Below, in pieces: positions 1-9,864 of a DNA stretch of 64,000 nt (positions within the stretch are counted from its first letter, which is position 1; the number at the start of each line of letters is the position of its first letter). This DNA is from Rhizobium sp. FKL33 (GTDB taxonomy: Bacteria; Pseudomonadota; Alphaproteobacteria; Rhizobiales; Rhizobiaceae): assembly GCF_005222915.1 (NCBI RefSeq), contig NZ_STFX01000022.1, forward strand, positions 1 through 64,000, given 5' to 3'. The notes under the pieces are model-generated. The model did not search any database and was not told where the DNA came from. It worked only from the letters and a program-made list of their open reading frames with translations. Position numbers and translations under genes: made by a program.

Positions 1-62
1 TGCAACCTCTTCAATCGAGCCGAATGCTGGAACTTCTTCAAAGCGGCAGGATGTGCCCCGGA

Positions 63-848
63 TTAATCGTACGATGCTCTAGTAAATGTTCCAGTTGTTA
101 TGAACAGCCCCTTGTCGGCGCGCCCCTGAAGAGCTCCTCGAAAATCTCTGATCTCCCTGGCTCCAACACTCCCTTGCCAACGCTTACATTGGAAGTAGAC
201 TTGAAAGGAAACAAGATTCACGCGGAGGACTCCAACACCGTCAATTCCTCCATCGCCGGATTTTCCTCGAACTTCAACTTTTACGAATCCTGCCTCACGC
301 ATTAAACGTTGCGAGAGACGCTCAAAAGCATCAGAAGAAATATTTAAGAGGCAATCTAATAATACTTCTTTCCAGGTTCGTTCAGCGGTAGGCTCCTCCG
401 ACACGTCCCCAACCACGACCTCGCCATTCGCCGCCTCTATTCCAACTTCATTTTTCTGTTTATGACGCTTTATTTTCGCCCGCTCTCGCTCTTCTTCATA
501 AACTTTGTTGTATATATCTTGCGTCTGAGAACGATGGTTTATGTTCATACCCAATTCAGTTAAATTCCAAACGCCGCGTGCTGAGTTTTGGAGCGCGCCA
601 CCTCGCTTGAGAAAAGTGCGCGCCCAGGCGAGATAGTAGTTTAGTCTTTGGTCTCGTCCGTTCGGCATGAGATAGCTTTGCTCAAGCTCTGTTACCCCCT
701 CCATCTCCGTCACAGCATCGTTTAGTTCATCAATCGCAGCGGATCCGCCAAGCGACTTAAGGGCGCTTACTGTTCTGAACATCATCTGAGGTAGATCGGG
801 GAATCCATTTTCCTCAATTACAAAAGTCCTTGGCGCTAATTTTTCCAT
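63..848 (-). CDS. Mrr-type restriction endonuclease, C-terminally short
   Basis: Predicted type IV/Mrr-like restriction enzyme cutting modified DNA. Residues 1-100 form the Mrr N-terminal winged helix (FPDLPQMMFRTVSAL, LNYYLAWARTFL, ARGVWNLTELG). A charged linker runs from about 105 to 155. Residues 160-261 form the PD-(D/E)xK nuclease, with G-D-G-G-I-D-G (D203) and Q-C-K (220-222) as metal and catalytic residues. I start at the ATG giving MEKLAPRTF because the upstream 18 codons look non-native; no clear Shine-Dalgarno is visible for either start. The frame stops at 261 residues just after TFTRASYD, whereas the family usually runs some 35-40 residues further. Past the TAA the same frame reads S-G-A-H-P, resembling the family's G-A-x-P segment, so a nonsense mutation or small frameshift is possible. 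The region is visibly more AT-rich than the rest, suggesting transfer. Confidence 0.75.
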   Translation of the reverse strand: MEKLAPRTFVIEENGFPDLPQMMFRTVSALKSLGGSAAIDELNDAVTEMEGVTELEQSYLMPNGRDQRLNYYLAWARTFLKRGGALQNSARGVWNLTELGMNINHRSQTQDIYNKVYEEERERAKIKRHKQKNEVGIEAANGEVVVGDVSEEPTAERTWKEVLLDCLLNISSDAFERLSQRLMREAGFVKVEVRGKSGDGGIDGVGVLRVNLVSFQVYFQCKRWQGSVGAREIRDFRGALQGRADKGLFITTGTFTRASYD

Positions 849-876
849 GACAACAAACACAGCCCAGCATGATTGA

Positions 877-914
877 AAAACAAAAATCCCGCGGTAATTC
901 AATTACCGCGGGAT
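877..914 (-). terminator. Rho-independent terminator of nrdJ
   Basis: A perfect inverted repeat with 13-bp arms (TCCCGCGGTAATT at 887-899, its complement at 901-913) is followed on the minus strand by a T-rich run (TTTTTGTTTTT). It sits about 35 bp after the nrdJ stop and separates nrdJ from the Mrr gene. Confidence 0.85.
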
Positions 915-949
915 AAAGATTGAACTATATTTCAACCTGACGTCAAGCC

Positions 950-3900
950 TCAGCTGCAACCGCTCGTCGCGCCGCAGGTGTCGCACTTCTCGCAGGTGCC
1001 ATTCCGCACCATGGTGAAGTTCTGGCATTCCGAGCACATATTGCCGGTATAGCCTTGCGCGATCGATTGCATGCGGCGGGCGTTCTCCATCTTCTTGGCT
1101 TCCGATTTCGCCGCTGCGGCGTCGGCGGCGGCCTTGTCGGAGAAGAGCGCGGTCGCGTCGGAGGCGGTTTCGGTGATCTCTTCGGTGATGTCCTCGACGA
1201 ATTCCTTGGCGCGCTCTTCATAATCGCGCTTGAAGGAGACGACTTCCGAGGTCGAGATCGCCGTCACCGGCTCGAGCTTGCGCGCGGCGTTGCCCGAGAA
1301 GGCGGCGACGGTGGCCGAGGCCTTGGCCGGAGCGGCGGTCGCCGCGCCCTTGGCTTCCGAACGATCGACGCCCGAGCCGCCGACCAGCGTCGGCTTGTAG
1401 CCGCGGGTCCAGCCGGTGGAGATCAGGTTGGTCTTGCCTTCCTGGATGCCCTTGCCCAGCGCGGTGTTGGAGAAATCAGACGTGTCGACATGCGCCAGAT
1501 CATGGCGGTTCAGGTAGCTGACGGCGAGTTCGCGGAACACATAGTCGAGGATCGACGTGGCGTTCTTGATCGCGTCATTGCCCTGCACGATGCCGGCCGG
1601 TTCGAACTTGGTGAAGGTGAAGGCCTCCACATATTCTTCCAGCGGCACGCCATATTGCAGGCCGAGCGAGATGGCGATGGCGAAGTTGTTCATCATCGCG
1701 CGGAAGGCGGCGCCTTCCTTGTGCATGTCGATGAAGATTTCGCCCAGGCGGCCGTCGCCGAATTCGCCGGTGCGGAGATAGACCTTGTGGCCGCCGATCA
1801 CGGCCTTCTGGGTGTAGCCCTGGCGGCGGTTCGGCAGCTTTTCGCGTTCGCGCACGAGACGCTCGACCACGCGTTCGACGATCTTCTCGGTGACGGTGAC
1901 GGCGGCTGCGGCGGCCGGAGCCTGCAGCAGCTCTTCGAGCGCGTCCTCGTCGTCCTCGTCCTCGATCAGCGAGGCGTTGAGCGGCTGGGAGAGCTTGGAG
2001 CCGTCGCGATAGAGCGCATTGGCCTTCAGGCCGAGCTTCCAGGAGAGCATATAGGCGCTCTTGCAATCCTCGACGGTGGCGTCGTTCGGCATGTTGATCG
2101 TCTTGGAGATCGCCCCCGAGATGAACGGCTGGGCCGCCGCCATCATGCGGATATGGCTTTCCACCGAGAGATAGCGCTTGCCGATCTTGCCGCAGGGATT
2201 GGCGCAATCGAAGACGGGCAGATGTTCCTTCTTGAGGAAGGGCGCGCCTTCCAGCGTCATCGCGCCGCAGACATGGATGTTGGCGGCTTCGATGTCCTTC
2301 TTGGAGAAACCGAGACGATCGAGCAGGTTGAAGTCGATCGCGTTCATCTCCTCGTCGGAGACGCCGAGCGAGCGCAGGAAATCGGCGCCGAGCGTCCACT
2401 GGTTGAAGACGAATTTGATGTCGAAGGCGGCCTTGGTGGCGGCGTTGATCGCTTCGATCTTCTCGTCGGTGAAGCCCTTGGCCTTCAGCGAACCGGGATT
2501 CACGCCCGGCGCCTGGTTGATGTTGCCATGGCCGACCGCATAGGCCTCGATCTCGGCGATCTGGCTTTCCGTGTAGCCGAGCGAGCGCAGCGCTTCCGGC
2601 ACGGCGCGGTTGATGATCTTGAAGTAGCCGCCGCCGGCCAGCTTCTTGAACTTGACGAGCGCGAAGTCGGGCTCGATGCCGGTCGTGTCGCAATCCATGA
2701 CCAGACCGATCGTGCCGGTCGGCGCAATGACCGAAACCTGAGCGTTGCGATAGCCATGCTGTTCGCCGAGCTCCAGCGCCTTGTCCCAGGCGGCGGTGGC
2801 GTGCGTCACGAGATCCTGATCCGGGCAATCGCCATGGATCAGCGCCACCGGATCGACCGCCAGCTTCTCGTAGCCGCTGGTCTGGCCGAGAGCGGCGCGG
2901 CGATGGTTGCGGATGACCCGCAGCATGTTGTCGCGGTTCGGGGCGAACATCGGGAACGGACCGAGTTCGGACGCCATTTCGGCAGACGTCGCATAGCAGA
3001 CGCCGGTCATGATCGCGGTCAGCGCGCCGGCGATGGCGCGGCCTTCCTTGGAGTCGTAGGGAATGCCCGAGGACATCAGCAGGCCGCCGATATTGGCGTA
3101 GCCGAGGCCGAGCGTGCGATACTCATAGGAGAGTTCGGCGATGCGCTTGGACGGGAACTGCGCCATCATCACCGAGATTTCGAGCACCACGGTCCAGAGG
3201 CGGACAGCGTGTTCGTAAGCGGCGATGTCGATCCTGCCGGTCGCCTGATCCTTGAACATCATCAGGTTGAGCGAGGCGAGATTGCAGGCGGTGTCGTCGA
3301 GGAACATATATTCCGAGCACGGATTGGAGGCGCGGATCGGGCCTGCCGCCGGGCTGGTGTGCCAGTCATTCATCGTCGTGTTGAAATGCAGGCCCGGATC
3401 GGCCGAGGCCCAGGCGGCGTAAGAGATCGACTCCCAGAGATCGCGCGCCTTCAGCGTCTTCACCACCTTGCCGTCCTTGCGGGCGGTCAGGTTCCAGACG
3501 TCGTCGCGCTCGACGGCGCGCAGGAAGTCGTCCTTGATCGAGACGGAATTGTTGGAGTTCTGGCCGGCCACGGTCAGATAGGCTTCGGAATCCCAATCCG
3601 TGTCATAGGTCTTGAATTCCATGTCCTTGTAGCCCTGTCGGGCGAACTGGATGACGCGCTGGACATAGTTTTCCGGCACGAGCGCGGCCTTGGCGGCCTT
3701 GATCTCGCGCTTCAGCGCCGGGTTCTGCTTGGGGTCGTAGCAGGCGTCGTTGTCGGCCTCGCAATTCACGCAGGCCTTCATGATCGCCTTCAAATGCTTG
3801 GCGACGATCTTGGAGCCGGTGACGAGGGCCGCGACCTTCTGCTCTTCCTTGACCTTCCAGTCGATGTAGGCCTCGATATCGGGATGGTCGATGTCGACCA

Positions 3901-4744
3901 CCACCATCTTGGCGGCGCGGCGGGTGGTGCCGCCCGACTTGATCGCGCCGGCGGCGCGGTCGCCGATCTTGAGGAAGCTCATCAAGCCCGAGGACTTGCC
4001 GCCGCCCGACAGCTTTTCGCCCTCGCCGCGCAGCGAGGAGAAGTTGGAGCCGGTGCCGGAGCCGTATTTGAACAGGCGCGCCTCGCGCACCCACAGATCC
4101 ATGATGCCGCCTTCGTTGACGAGATCGTCCTCGACCGACTGGATGAAGCAGGCATGCGGCTGCGGATGCTCATAAGCCGACTTCGACTTCACCAGCTTGC
4201 CGGTGAAGGGGTCGACATAGAAATGGCCCTGGCCGGGGCCGTCGATGCCATAGGCCCAGTGCAGGCCGGTGTTGAACCACTGCGGCGAATTCGGCGCGAC
4301 GCGCTGGGTGGCGAGCATATAGGCGAGTTCGTCGCGGAAGGTGAGCGCGTCTTCTTCGGACGAGAAGTAGCCGCCCTTCCAGCCCCAATAGGTCCAGGTG
4401 CCGGCGAGACGATCGAAGACCTGGCGGGCGTCGGTTTCAGAACCGTACTGCTCGTCCTTGGGGAGCTTGGCGAGCGCGGCGGTGTCGGCTTCCGAGCGCC
4501 ACAGCCAGGACGGAACGTTGTTTTCCTCGACCTTCTTCAGCGCCTTGGGAACGCCGGCCTTGCGGAAATACTTTTGCGCCAGAATGTCGGCCGCGACCTG
4601 GCTGAATTGCTCGGGGACATGGATGTCGGCGAGCCGGAAGACGACGGAGCCGTCGGGATTGCGGATCTCGCTGGTGGCGGTTCGGAAGGCAATCGCGTCA
4701 TAGGCCGATTTGCCCGCCTCGGTGAAATTCCGTTCAATGCGCAT
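950..4744 (-). CDS. nrdJ: Vitamin B12-dependent (class II) ribonucleotide reductase
   Basis: Adenosylcobalamin-dependent ribonucleotide reductase, 1264 residues, converting ribonucleotides to deoxyribonucleotides in the cytoplasm without needing oxygen. The long alphaproteobacterial NrdJ form is recognisable. It has the HACFIQS cysteine region, the glycine-rich [13 protein letters not shown], and the catalytic N-P-C-S-E loop with one active-site Cys and the Asn/Glu pair. The phosphate-binding [16 protein letters not shown] follows, then a TSCPD-type region near residues 1020-1120. A C-terminal cysteine-rich tail (CSEC...CEKCDTCG...GCS) serves as redox tail or zinc ribbon. I see no intein or frameshift. 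The ATG is preceded by GGGGATTGAAGAG. Upstream NrdR-type boxes suggest repression by NrdR. The long antisense open frames over this gene are GC-bias shadows. Confidence 0.97.
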   Translation of the reverse strand: MRIERNFTEAGKSAYDAIAFRTATSEIRNPDGSVVFRLADIHVPEQFSQVAADILAQKYFRKAGVPKALKKVEENNVPSWLWRSEADTAALAKLPKDEQYGSETDARQVFDRLAGTWTYWGWKGGYFSSEEDALTFRDELAYMLATQRVAPNSPQWFNTGLHWAYGIDGPGQGHFYVDPFTGKLVKSKSAYEHPQPHACFIQSVEDDLVNEGGIMDLWVREARLFKYGSGTGSNFSSLRGEGEKLSGGGKSSGLMSFLKIGDRAAGAIKSGGTTRRAAKMVVVDIDHPDIEAYIDWKVKEEQKVAALVTGSKIVAKHLKAIMKACVNCEADNDACYDPKQNPALKREIKAAKAALVPENYVQRVIQFARQGYKDMEFKTYDTDWDSEAYLTVAGQNSNNSVSIKDDFLRAVERDDVWNLTARKDGKVVKTLKARDLWESISYAAWASADPGLHFNTTMNDWHTSPAAGPIRASNPCSEYMFLDDTACNLASLNLMMFKDQATGRIDIAAYEHAVRLWTVVLEISVMMAQFPSKRIAELSYEYRTLGLGYANIGGLLMSSGIPYDSKEGRAIAGALTAIMTGVCYATSAEMASELGPFPMFAPNRDNMLRVIRNHRRAALGQTSGYEKLAVDPVALIHGDCPDQDLVTHATAAWDKALELGEQHGYRNAQVSVIAPTGTIGLVMDCDTTGIEPDFALVKFKKLAGGGYFKIINRAVPEALRSLGYTESQIAEIEAYAVGHGNINQAPGVNPGSLKAKGFTDEKIEAINAATKAAFDIKFVFNQWTLGADFLRSLGVSDEEMNAIDFNLLDRLGFSKKDIEAANIHVCGAMTLEGAPFLKKEHLPVFDCANPCGKIGKRYLSVESHIRMMAAAQPFISGAISKTINMPNDATVEDCKSAYMLSWKLGLKANALYRDGSKLSQPLNASLIEDEDDEDALEELLQAPAAAAAVTVTEKIVERVVERLVREREKLPNRRQGYTQKAVIGGHKVYLRTGEFGDGRLGEIFIDMHKEGAAFRAMMNNFAIAISLGLQYGVPLEEYVEAFTFTKFEPAGIVQGNDAIKNATSILDYVFRELAVSYLNRHDLAHVDTSDFSNTALGKGIQEGKTNLISTGWTRGYKPTLVGGSGVDRSEAKGAATAAPAKASATVAAFSGNAARKLEPVTAISTSEVVSFKRDYEERAKEFVEDITEEITETASDATALFSDKAAADAAAAKSEAKKMENARRMQSIAQGYTGNMCSECQNFTMVRNGTCEKCDTCGATSGCS

Positions 4745-4864
4745 CTCTTCAATCCCCTAGCATCAGTGCCGCGCCATGGGCGCGAATGTCCTCGTCCGGC
4801 CCGAGGGAGCGCCTCGCAGCCAGTTCGCATCTCGTTACCTTTTGGGAAACAGGATTTCCGGTCG

Positions 4865-4911
4865 CCCCTTTATCTGGTGCCGAATTTAGCTGCAAACACT
4901 AAATATAGTAT
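4865..4911 (-). promoter_or_regulatory. Tandem NrdR boxes upstream of nrdJ
   Basis: The plus-strand 16-mer ACACTAAATATAGTAT (4896-4911) is the reverse complement of ATACTATATTTAGTGT, one base from the NrdR consensus form ACACTATATTTAGTGT. A weaker match, CCCCTTTATCTGGTGC (4865-4880), lies exactly 31 bp away. NrdR boxes are known to occur as pairs about three helical turns apart in front of ribonucleotide reductase genes. The pair lies 120-170 bp upstream of the nrdJ start. Confidence 0.75.
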
Positions 4912-5360
4912 CAACAACTTTATCGGTCCAGCATTCGTTCCATGGCGGACGGAATTTTTCGACGCGGGTTCTCGGGTCCCGGAGACGCAGCAAAGCGACC
5001 GCCGGAGAGCGCTGAAACCATCGATTTTTCCATAGGATGAACCGGTCCTCGTAACTTTCCGGTCCAGTCGCCGCCGCAACGTTCCCATTAAGAAACAGGG
5101 GCCCGATTCCGTCAAGGGGTGGTCTGTGAAGGAATTATTAACACCATATCTTGTGGCGCAGGCATGTGGAAAAACGGGATAACGGCTAACCGCTTCTAAT
5201 CTCGGCGTTTCGGGCCGAGACGAGGTCAAGCCGGGGCGGCTTGTTCACAGTTTGGTAAATCCAATATTTATTTTTTTCGCGAAATCGACCGATCGCTTTT
5301 GCGAGAGAGCGATCTGTGGCAGCGCAAAAACGAATCAGAAAAGCCCGAGCGGAAAAGCCG
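4912..5360. other. Long nrdJ upstream region, no gene seen
   Basis: About 450 bp between the NrdR pair and the terminator of the next gene. It holds an isolated NrdR-like box at 5141 and AT-rich patches near 5255-5290 that could house a promoter. Two longer open frames cross it (plus strand to 5035; minus 4870-5229), but neither has family-like sequence or a credible ribosome binding site. A cobalamin riboswitch was looked for and not convincingly found. Confidence 0.5.
5141..5156. promoter_or_regulatory. Third, isolated NrdR-like box
   Basis: ACACCATATCTTGTGG matches the NrdR box pattern (ACAC-x-ATAT-x-TTGTGT) at most positions. It lies about 245 bp further upstream of nrdJ than the tandem pair and I see no partner one phased turn set away. 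It could be chance or a second control point. Confidence 0.35.
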
Positions 5361-5396
5361 AAAAAAGCGCGGCCGGTCCCTGAGAGATCCGGCCGC
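5361..5396 (-). terminator. Rho-independent terminator of the chemoreceptor operon
   Basis: GCGGCCGG (5369-5376) pairs with CCGGCCGC (5389-5396). On the minus strand the hairpin is followed by GC and six T residues. It lies about 30 bp after the stop of the 5426-6004 gene. Confidence 0.85.
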
Positions 5397-5425
5397 AACG
5401 GTGTTCCGTAAGGGTAGTCGAACGC

Positions 5426-6004
5426 TCAGAGCGCGTCGAGATTGATGCCAATGGTGACGGCGCCGATCGGCGCGCCGCTCTCGTCGACGATGGTCATCGA
5501 GGCCTGAGACTGCAGCGCTTGGGTGGACTCGTCCTTCTCGGCTTCGTCGACGAAGAAGCCGTCCTTGCCGGCGCCGAAGCTCTTCTGGAACTTGTCTTCG
5601 TCGCCCTGCCAGTAGTCGGAGGTCACATCGCTCTGGCCGACATTGAGCCCCTTGGCGTCCATGACGAAGATTTCGGCGATGACGCCCTCGGACGCCTCCT
5701 GCTTCTCATGCAGGAATTTCGAGGCGGCGTTGTTGAGGACTTCGTCGATCATCTTGCGGTCGCCGCCGTCGACCTCGGCGCGCCAGGTCTTGTCGAGCCC
5801 GTCGATGTCGGCGTCGCTCAGGCCGGCGGTCTTGGCGTTCTGCGCCTTGATCGCCTCGATGATCACCGGATCGTTGATCCAGGTCGCCACATTGGCTTTC
5901 ACATAATCGGTGACCGGCGCGACATGCGCTTCTTCGGCCTGCGCCGCCCATGGCGCCATCATTACCGCGGCCATGAGCATTGCTGTCAGTTTGTTCTTCA
6001 TCAT
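5426..6004 (-). CDS. Secreted Cache-like protein paired with chemoreceptor
   Basis: A 192-residue exported protein. MMKNKLTAMLMAAVMMAPWAAQA is a clear signal peptide and the rest has no membrane segment. The mature part resembles periplasmic single-Cache/PDC sensory domains (I-A-E-I-F-V-M-D-A-K-G-L-N-V-G-Q-S; D-Y-W-Q-G-D-E; final A-P-I-G-A-V-T-I-G-I-N). I start at the first of two adjacent ATGs because AGGAAAGGG lies six bases before it. It follows the chemoreceptor gene by 45 bp in the same direction and ends at a strong terminator, so the two are probably co-transcribed. A free Cache protein could bind a ligand and present it to the receptor; this is inference. The exact family is not certain. 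Confidence 0.75.
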   Translation of the reverse strand: MMKNKLTAMLMAAVMMAPWAAQAEEAHVAPVTDYVKANVATWINDPVIIEAIKAQNAKTAGLSDADIDGLDKTWRAEVDGGDRKMIDEVLNNAASKFLHEKQEASEGVIAEIFVMDAKGLNVGQSDVTSDYWQGDEDKFQKSFGAGKDGFFVDEAEKDESTQALQSQASMTIVDESGAPIGAVTIGINLDAL

Positions 6005-6049
6005 ACGCCCTTTCCTTTTGCCCCGCACGCCTTCGTGCGTATCTCGACC

Positions 6050-7933
6050 TCAGAACTCCTCCCAGGAGTCCGTAACCGGCGCCGCGGCTGCCGCGGCGCG
6101 CATCGTCCGGGCAGGCGCCGGCCGGCGAACCGGAGCGGCGTCTGCGTATTGCTGCCTGTCCTGCCGCGTCGCGGCGGGAGCCTTGGCGCTTTCGCGGATG
6201 CGGAAGCGCTGGGCGCCGGCCTGCAGCGTCCGGCTCTGGCCGAGCAGGTCGTGGCAGGCGGCGCTGGTTTCCTCGACCATGGCGGCGTTCTGCTGCGTGG
6301 TCTGGTCCATCTGGTTCATGGCGCCGTTGATCTCGCGCAGGCCATGCGCCTGGCTCTGATAGGACTGCACCATGGTCTGGATCGTCTGGGTGATGCCGTT
6401 GACGCGCTGCTCGATCGTCACCAGCGCATCGCCGGTGCGATTGACCAGGTTGACGCCGTTGGAGACTTCCGCGTTCGACATGGTGACCAGTTGCTTGATC
6501 TCCTTGGCGGCGTTGGCGGAACGTTGCGCGAGTTCGCGCACTTCCTGCGCCACCACCGCAAAGCCCTTGCCGGCTTCGCCCGCCCTCGCCGCCTCGACGC
6601 CGGCATTGAGCGCCAGAAGATTGGTCTGGAAGGCGATTTCGTCGATGACGCCGATGATCTTGCCGATCTGGCTCGAGGACGTCTGGATCTGGTCCATGGC
6701 CCCGATCGCCTCGCGAACGATCAGCGCCGAATTATGGGCGTCGTTCTTGGCTTCCTCGACCATCTTGACCGCCGTCTCGGCATTACGCGCCGTAAGGTCG
6801 ACGGTGGAGCTGACTTCCGACAGGGCCGCCGCCGTCTCTTCCAGCGCCGCGGCCTGCTGCTCGGTGCGCTTGGCGAGTTGCTCGGCGGAATTGGCGAGCT
6901 CCTGCGAGCCGTTCTCGACGGCGACAGAGACGCGCTTGATATTGTCGATCGCTTCGGCCACCGCCTCGATCATGCGGTTGAAGTCGCGCTGCACCTCGGA
7001 AAATTCCTGGCCGAGATCGTCGAGACGGATGCTGAAATCGCCATCGGCGAGTTTGCCGAGCGCTGCGGCGAGCGTGTCGACCACCGCGCGCTGCTGGTCG
7101 GCCGCACGCTTCTCAGCCTCGGCGTTGCGCCGACGCTCAGCCTCGTTGTTGGAGCGCTCGCGCTCCGCTGCGTCCTGCTGACGGACTTTGTCGATCGCCT
7201 GCTGACGGAACACGTCGAGCGCGCGCGCCAGGAAGCCGATTTCGTCGCCGCGCTCCTGATAGACCACCGGCGTATCGAGATCGCCCGCCTGCAGCTGATT
7301 GATGCGCTGGCTGATGCGGCCGAGCGGCGCGCCCACCAGTCGCCGCATCGCGAACAGGAAGGCCCCGACCGCGAGCATGATGACGCCGGACTGGATGGCG
7401 AGCGCAGTGAGCGCCTTGTTGCGCGCTTCGGCGAAAATCGCATCCGCAGACCATACGGTGACCACGACGCCCTGCGGCTTGCCCTTCTTGTCGAGCGGCA
7501 GCGGCGACGCAACCGCCACCAATCCATCCGCGACCCGGGCATGGCTGACTTCCGACTTCGCCGCGCCCTTTTGCGCAAGCGCCGCCACGTCCTCGGCGCT
7601 CAGTGAAAACTGGCTGTCCGGACGGGTCCAGGCGTCCACCGGCGCCCCGCTGGCGTTCAACGCGGAAAATTGCGTGAGATTGAGACCGGCATTGTCGCGA
7701 TAGAGAGCGTAAGCCTCCTGCACCACGGCCGCCTTGCCCCATTTGACGCCGCCGGCGGCGAGCGTCGCGAACTGTTCGGAATCCTTGATCCAACCCCGCT
7801 CCGAGAGCGAAAGCATCTGTGCGCTCTCCTGCCGCCATGTGTTCACGGCGAGCCCAGCCAAACCGACAGCGTTGATAGCCACGATCAGAGCCGACAGTTT
7901 TACGGTGAGAGAGAGATTGCGGAATAACTTCAT
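6050..7933 (-). CDS. Membrane methyl-accepting chemotaxis protein
   Basis: Chemoreceptor of 627 residues. TM1 is at about 8-30, and a periplasmic Cache-like sensor runs to about 185 (ending G-V-V-V-T-V-W-S). TM2 is at about 190-212, followed by HAMP ([11 protein letters not shown]) and a second helical linker rich in Glu/Arg. A coiled-coil signalling domain carries the hairpin tip [19 protein letters not shown]. The last residues, D-S-W-E-E-F, form a W-x-x-F pentapeptide, the known tether for CheR/CheB, so it is probably an adapted, methylated receptor that can serve others. The tail before it is Ala/Pro/Arg-rich. No che genes are in the window. Probably an operon with the downstream secreted Cache protein. 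Confidence 0.93.
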   Translation of the reverse strand: MKLFRNLSLTVKLSALIVAINAVGLAGLAVNTWRQESAQMLSLSERGWIKDSEQFATLAAGGVKWGKAAVVQEAYALYRDNAGLNLTQFSALNASGAPVDAWTRPDSQFSLSAEDVAALAQKGAAKSEVSHARVADGLVAVASPLPLDKKGKPQGVVVTVWSADAIFAEARNKALTALAIQSGVIMLAVGAFLFAMRRLVGAPLGRISQRINQLQAGDLDTPVVYQERGDEIGFLARALDVFRQQAIDKVRQQDAAERERSNNEAERRRNAEAEKRAADQQRAVVDTLAAALGKLADGDFSIRLDDLGQEFSEVQRDFNRMIEAVAEAIDNIKRVSVAVENGSQELANSAEQLAKRTEQQAAALEETAAALSEVSSTVDLTARNAETAVKMVEEAKNDAHNSALIVREAIGAMDQIQTSSSQIGKIIGVIDEIAFQTNLLALNAGVEAARAGEAGKGFAVVAQEVRELAQRSANAAKEIKQLVTMSNAEVSNGVNLVNRTGDALVTIEQRVNGITQTIQTMVQSYQSQAHGLREINGAMNQMDQTTQQNAAMVEETSAACHDLLGQSRTLQAGAQRFRIRESAKAPAATRQDRQQYADAAPVRRPAPARTMRAAAAAAPVTDSWEEF

Positions 7934-8289
7934 GGAGGAGACCTCTTTGGGCGCCGCTCCCGAAAAAACGCCGGGATGTTCCGCCTCTTTCGCCTGCCCT
8001 CATGGCAAGATTGCATAGCTGCCCTGCATATTCTGCTGAACAAATTATCTTTGCTACATTAAGAAAACATGAAACACGCCCCGATTGTTTTAACGAAAGA
8101 GGACACTTTTCGCTGAAACGGCGTTCTTGTGGCGCATGAATAGAAATTTTTCGGCAAATTCGGAGAGAAACCGAAAAATCATACAATCTTAGGGACCAGA
8201 ATTTTCGAACGCCCACCCGCTTCGATTCGGAGGCGAAAGACGCATGATTGCCGACGTGCAACGAAGACATGACAGAACCGCCCCAAATG
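7934..8289. other. Upstream region of the chemoreceptor, no gene seen
   Basis: About 355 AT-richer bases between the gpt terminator and the chemoreceptor. It contains a 9-bp-arm inverted repeat (ATTTTTCGG at 8146-8154, CCGAAAAAT at 8171-8179). AT-rich stretches near 8035-8105 probably hold the promoter. No credible coding sequence. Confidence 0.5.
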
Positions 8290-8327
8290 AAAAAAGGCCC
8301 GCTTGGGCCATGGGGCGCAAGCGGGCC
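8290..8327 (-). terminator. Rho-independent terminator of gpt
   Basis: GGCCCGCTTG (8296-8305) pairs perfectly with CAAGCGGGCC (8318-8327). On the minus strand it is followed by a run of T residues (plus-strand A run 8290-8295). It lies about 35 bp after the gpt stop. Confidence 0.88.
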
Positions 8328-8360
8328 ATCGAAAACAGGACTGAGCCTTGCGAAAGGCGA

Positions 8361-8858
8361 TCAGCCGCGATGATCCTTGGCGATCGGCTCCTGATAGGTG
8401 AAACCCATGTCCCAGGGGAAATAGATCCATGTGTCCTGCGAGACTTCGGTGACGAAAGTGTCGATCATCGGCACGCCCTTCGGCTTGGCGTAGACGGCGG
8501 CGAAATGCGCCTTGGGCAGCATGGCGCGGACTTCGGCCGCAGTCTTGCCGGTATCGGTGAGGTCGTCGACCACCAGCATCCCCTCGCCGTCATTTTCGAG
8601 CAGCGGCGCGGCAATGCCCTTCAGCACGTTCATCTCGCCCTGATTGACGTAGTCGTGATAGGACGCGATGCAGACCGTCTCGATCAGGCGGATATTGAGT
8701 TCGCGGGAAATGATCGCCGCCGGCACCAGACCGCCGCGGGTGATGCAGACGATGCCCTTGAACGGCTTGTTCAAACCCGCCAGTCTCCAGGCGAGCGCGC
8801 GGGCGTCGCGATGGAACTGGTCCCAGGAGACGGGGAAGGCTTTTTCAGGCAGCGACAT
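8361..8858 (-). CDS. gpt: Xanthine-guanine phosphoribosyltransferase
   Basis: Purine salvage enzyme transferring xanthine or guanine to PRPP to give XMP or GMP in the cytoplasm. It is 165 residues, about the size of E. coli Gpt (152). The PRPP loop is [11 protein letters not shown] at about residues 95-106, and the N-terminal [10 protein letters not shown] loop and C-terminal base-binding W-I-Y-F-P-W-D are present. It is flanked downstream by its own terminator, so it is a single-gene unit, or the end of a unit starting with the stress protein gene upstream. Family assignment is firm. Confidence 0.95.
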   Translation of the reverse strand: MSLPEKAFPVSWDQFHRDARALAWRLAGLNKPFKGIVCITRGGLVPAAIISRELNIRLIETVCIASYHDYVNQGEMNVLKGIAAPLLENDGEGMLVVDDLTDTGKTAAEVRAMLPKAHFAAVYAKPKGVPMIDTFVTEVSQDTWIYFPWDMGFTYQEPIAKDHRG

Positions 8859-8909
8859 GGAACGTCCTCGGATATCAGGTGGAAAATCTCCCGCGCCATT
8901 ATCCGAGTT

Positions 8910-8937
8910 GCCGCCGCGCCGTAAAGTGCGCGGCGGC
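8910..8937. terminator. Strong GC hairpin between usp and gpt
   Basis: GCCGCCGCGC (8910-8919) pairs perfectly with GCGCGGCGGC (8928-8937). There is no T run in the minus direction, so it may terminate the universal stress gene inefficiently, or act as a processing/stability hairpin between usp and gpt. Confidence 0.5.
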
Positions 8938-8969
8938 TTTGATCCCCGACAAAACCGAATTTCCTCCGG

Positions 8970-9800
8970 TCAGCGGGACATGAACACCGGCACCGTCATC
9001 GATTCCAGAATAATCTGCGTGACGCCGCCGAACAGCCTCTCGCGGATGCGCGCATGGCTATAGGCGCCCATCACCAAGAGATCGGCGGCGAAATCCGTGC
9101 AGCGGTTTTCCAGCACCGCCGAGATCGCCACCCGCTCGGACTCCTGGGTGTTGGTCGACACCTTCAGGCCATGCCGCGCCAGAGACTCGGCGAGATCGGC
9201 GCCGGTGAGCACCGCGCTCTTGGAGTTGGTTTCCTGCGGATCGACCGAAAAGAGTTCGATCTCGGCGGCGTCCTTGATCAGCGGAATGGCGTCGAACACG
9301 GCGCGGGTCGATTCACGCGAACCGTCCCAGGCCACGAGCACCCTGTTGAAGCCCCGGACCGGTTGATCGATCCAGGGAATGAACAGCGCCGGCCGCCCGG
9401 TTTCGAACAGCAATTCATCGACATCGCCGACCCGATCGGAGGCGGGCTGGCTGGCGATCACCAGATCGCTGACGCGGCAGGAATCGATCAGAGACTGCGA
9501 CGCCATCACCCCGGTTCCCCGGCTGGCGCGCCAGGCGGAGGACACGCCTTCGCGCGCCGTCGCCTCGTTGAACGCGGCCTCGATGGTTTTCCGCCGTTCG
9601 GCCGCCGCCTCGTAAAGGCTGGCGATGATCGAGGAATCCGGCAGGTCGAAGGGCGTCATGATCGGCGGCGGATCGACGATTTCCGCATGCAGGCCGATGA
9701 GATGTGCGTTTTCCTTCCTGGCCACGCCGATGGCGGCGTCGGTCACCGCCTTGGCCGTTTTGGGGTCGGACAATACGACTGCTATCGTCTTGATGGGCAT
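8970..9800 (-). CDS. Tandem-domain universal stress protein
   Basis: 276 residues with two UspA-like domains. The first (1-145) starts MPIKTIAVVLSD and lacks a clear ATP loop. The second (about 150-276) starts R-V-L-V-A-W-D-G-S and carries G-A-Y-S-H-A-R-I-R-E-R-L-F-G-G-V-T, which fits the family's nucleotide-binding G-x2-G-x9-G-[ST] pattern loosely because the second Gly is replaced. Such proteins help survival under low oxygen and stationary phase in rhizobia. A FixK/FNR-type box sits 65 bp upstream, fitting induction under microaerobic conditions. Exact function is unknown. Confidence 0.88.
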   Translation of the reverse strand: MPIKTIAVVLSDPKTAKAVTDAAIGVARKENAHLIGLHAEIVDPPPIMTPFDLPDSSIIASLYEAAAERRKTIEAAFNEATAREGVSSAWRASRGTGVMASQSLIDSCRVSDLVIASQPASDRVGDVDELLFETGRPALFIPWIDQPVRGFNRVLVAWDGSRESTRAVFDAIPLIKDAAEIELFSVDPQETNSKSAVLTGADLAESLARHGLKVSTNTQESERVAISAVLENRCTDFAADLLVMGAYSHARIRERLFGGVTQIILESMTVPVFMSR

Positions 9801-9864
9801 TGGAGCCTCCCGTCGTTGTTATCACGGTTTCAAGTCGACAATAGGCGCAAAGTTCCGCCCAACC

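Noticed and set aside
24-305. Plus-strand frame over the Mrr gene
   Set aside because: Antisense to a recognisable nuclease domain; no coding features.
1055-5035. Very long plus-strand open frame antisense to nrdJ (1326 codons)
   Set aside because: Third-position GC bias of nrdJ removes stops in the antisense frame. The translation is low-complexity Arg/Gly/Asp-rich with no domain. Similar shadows lie over the chemoreceptor (5519-7606), the kinase (13012-14901), gcvP (21132-23042), sufB (35800-37848) and tyrS (45194-46546).
4745-5100. Cobalamin riboswitch upstream of nrdJ
   Set aside because: B12-type words (GGGAACG, GCACTG, GCGACTGG on the minus strand) occur, but not in the right order or spacing, and I cannot build the conserved core.
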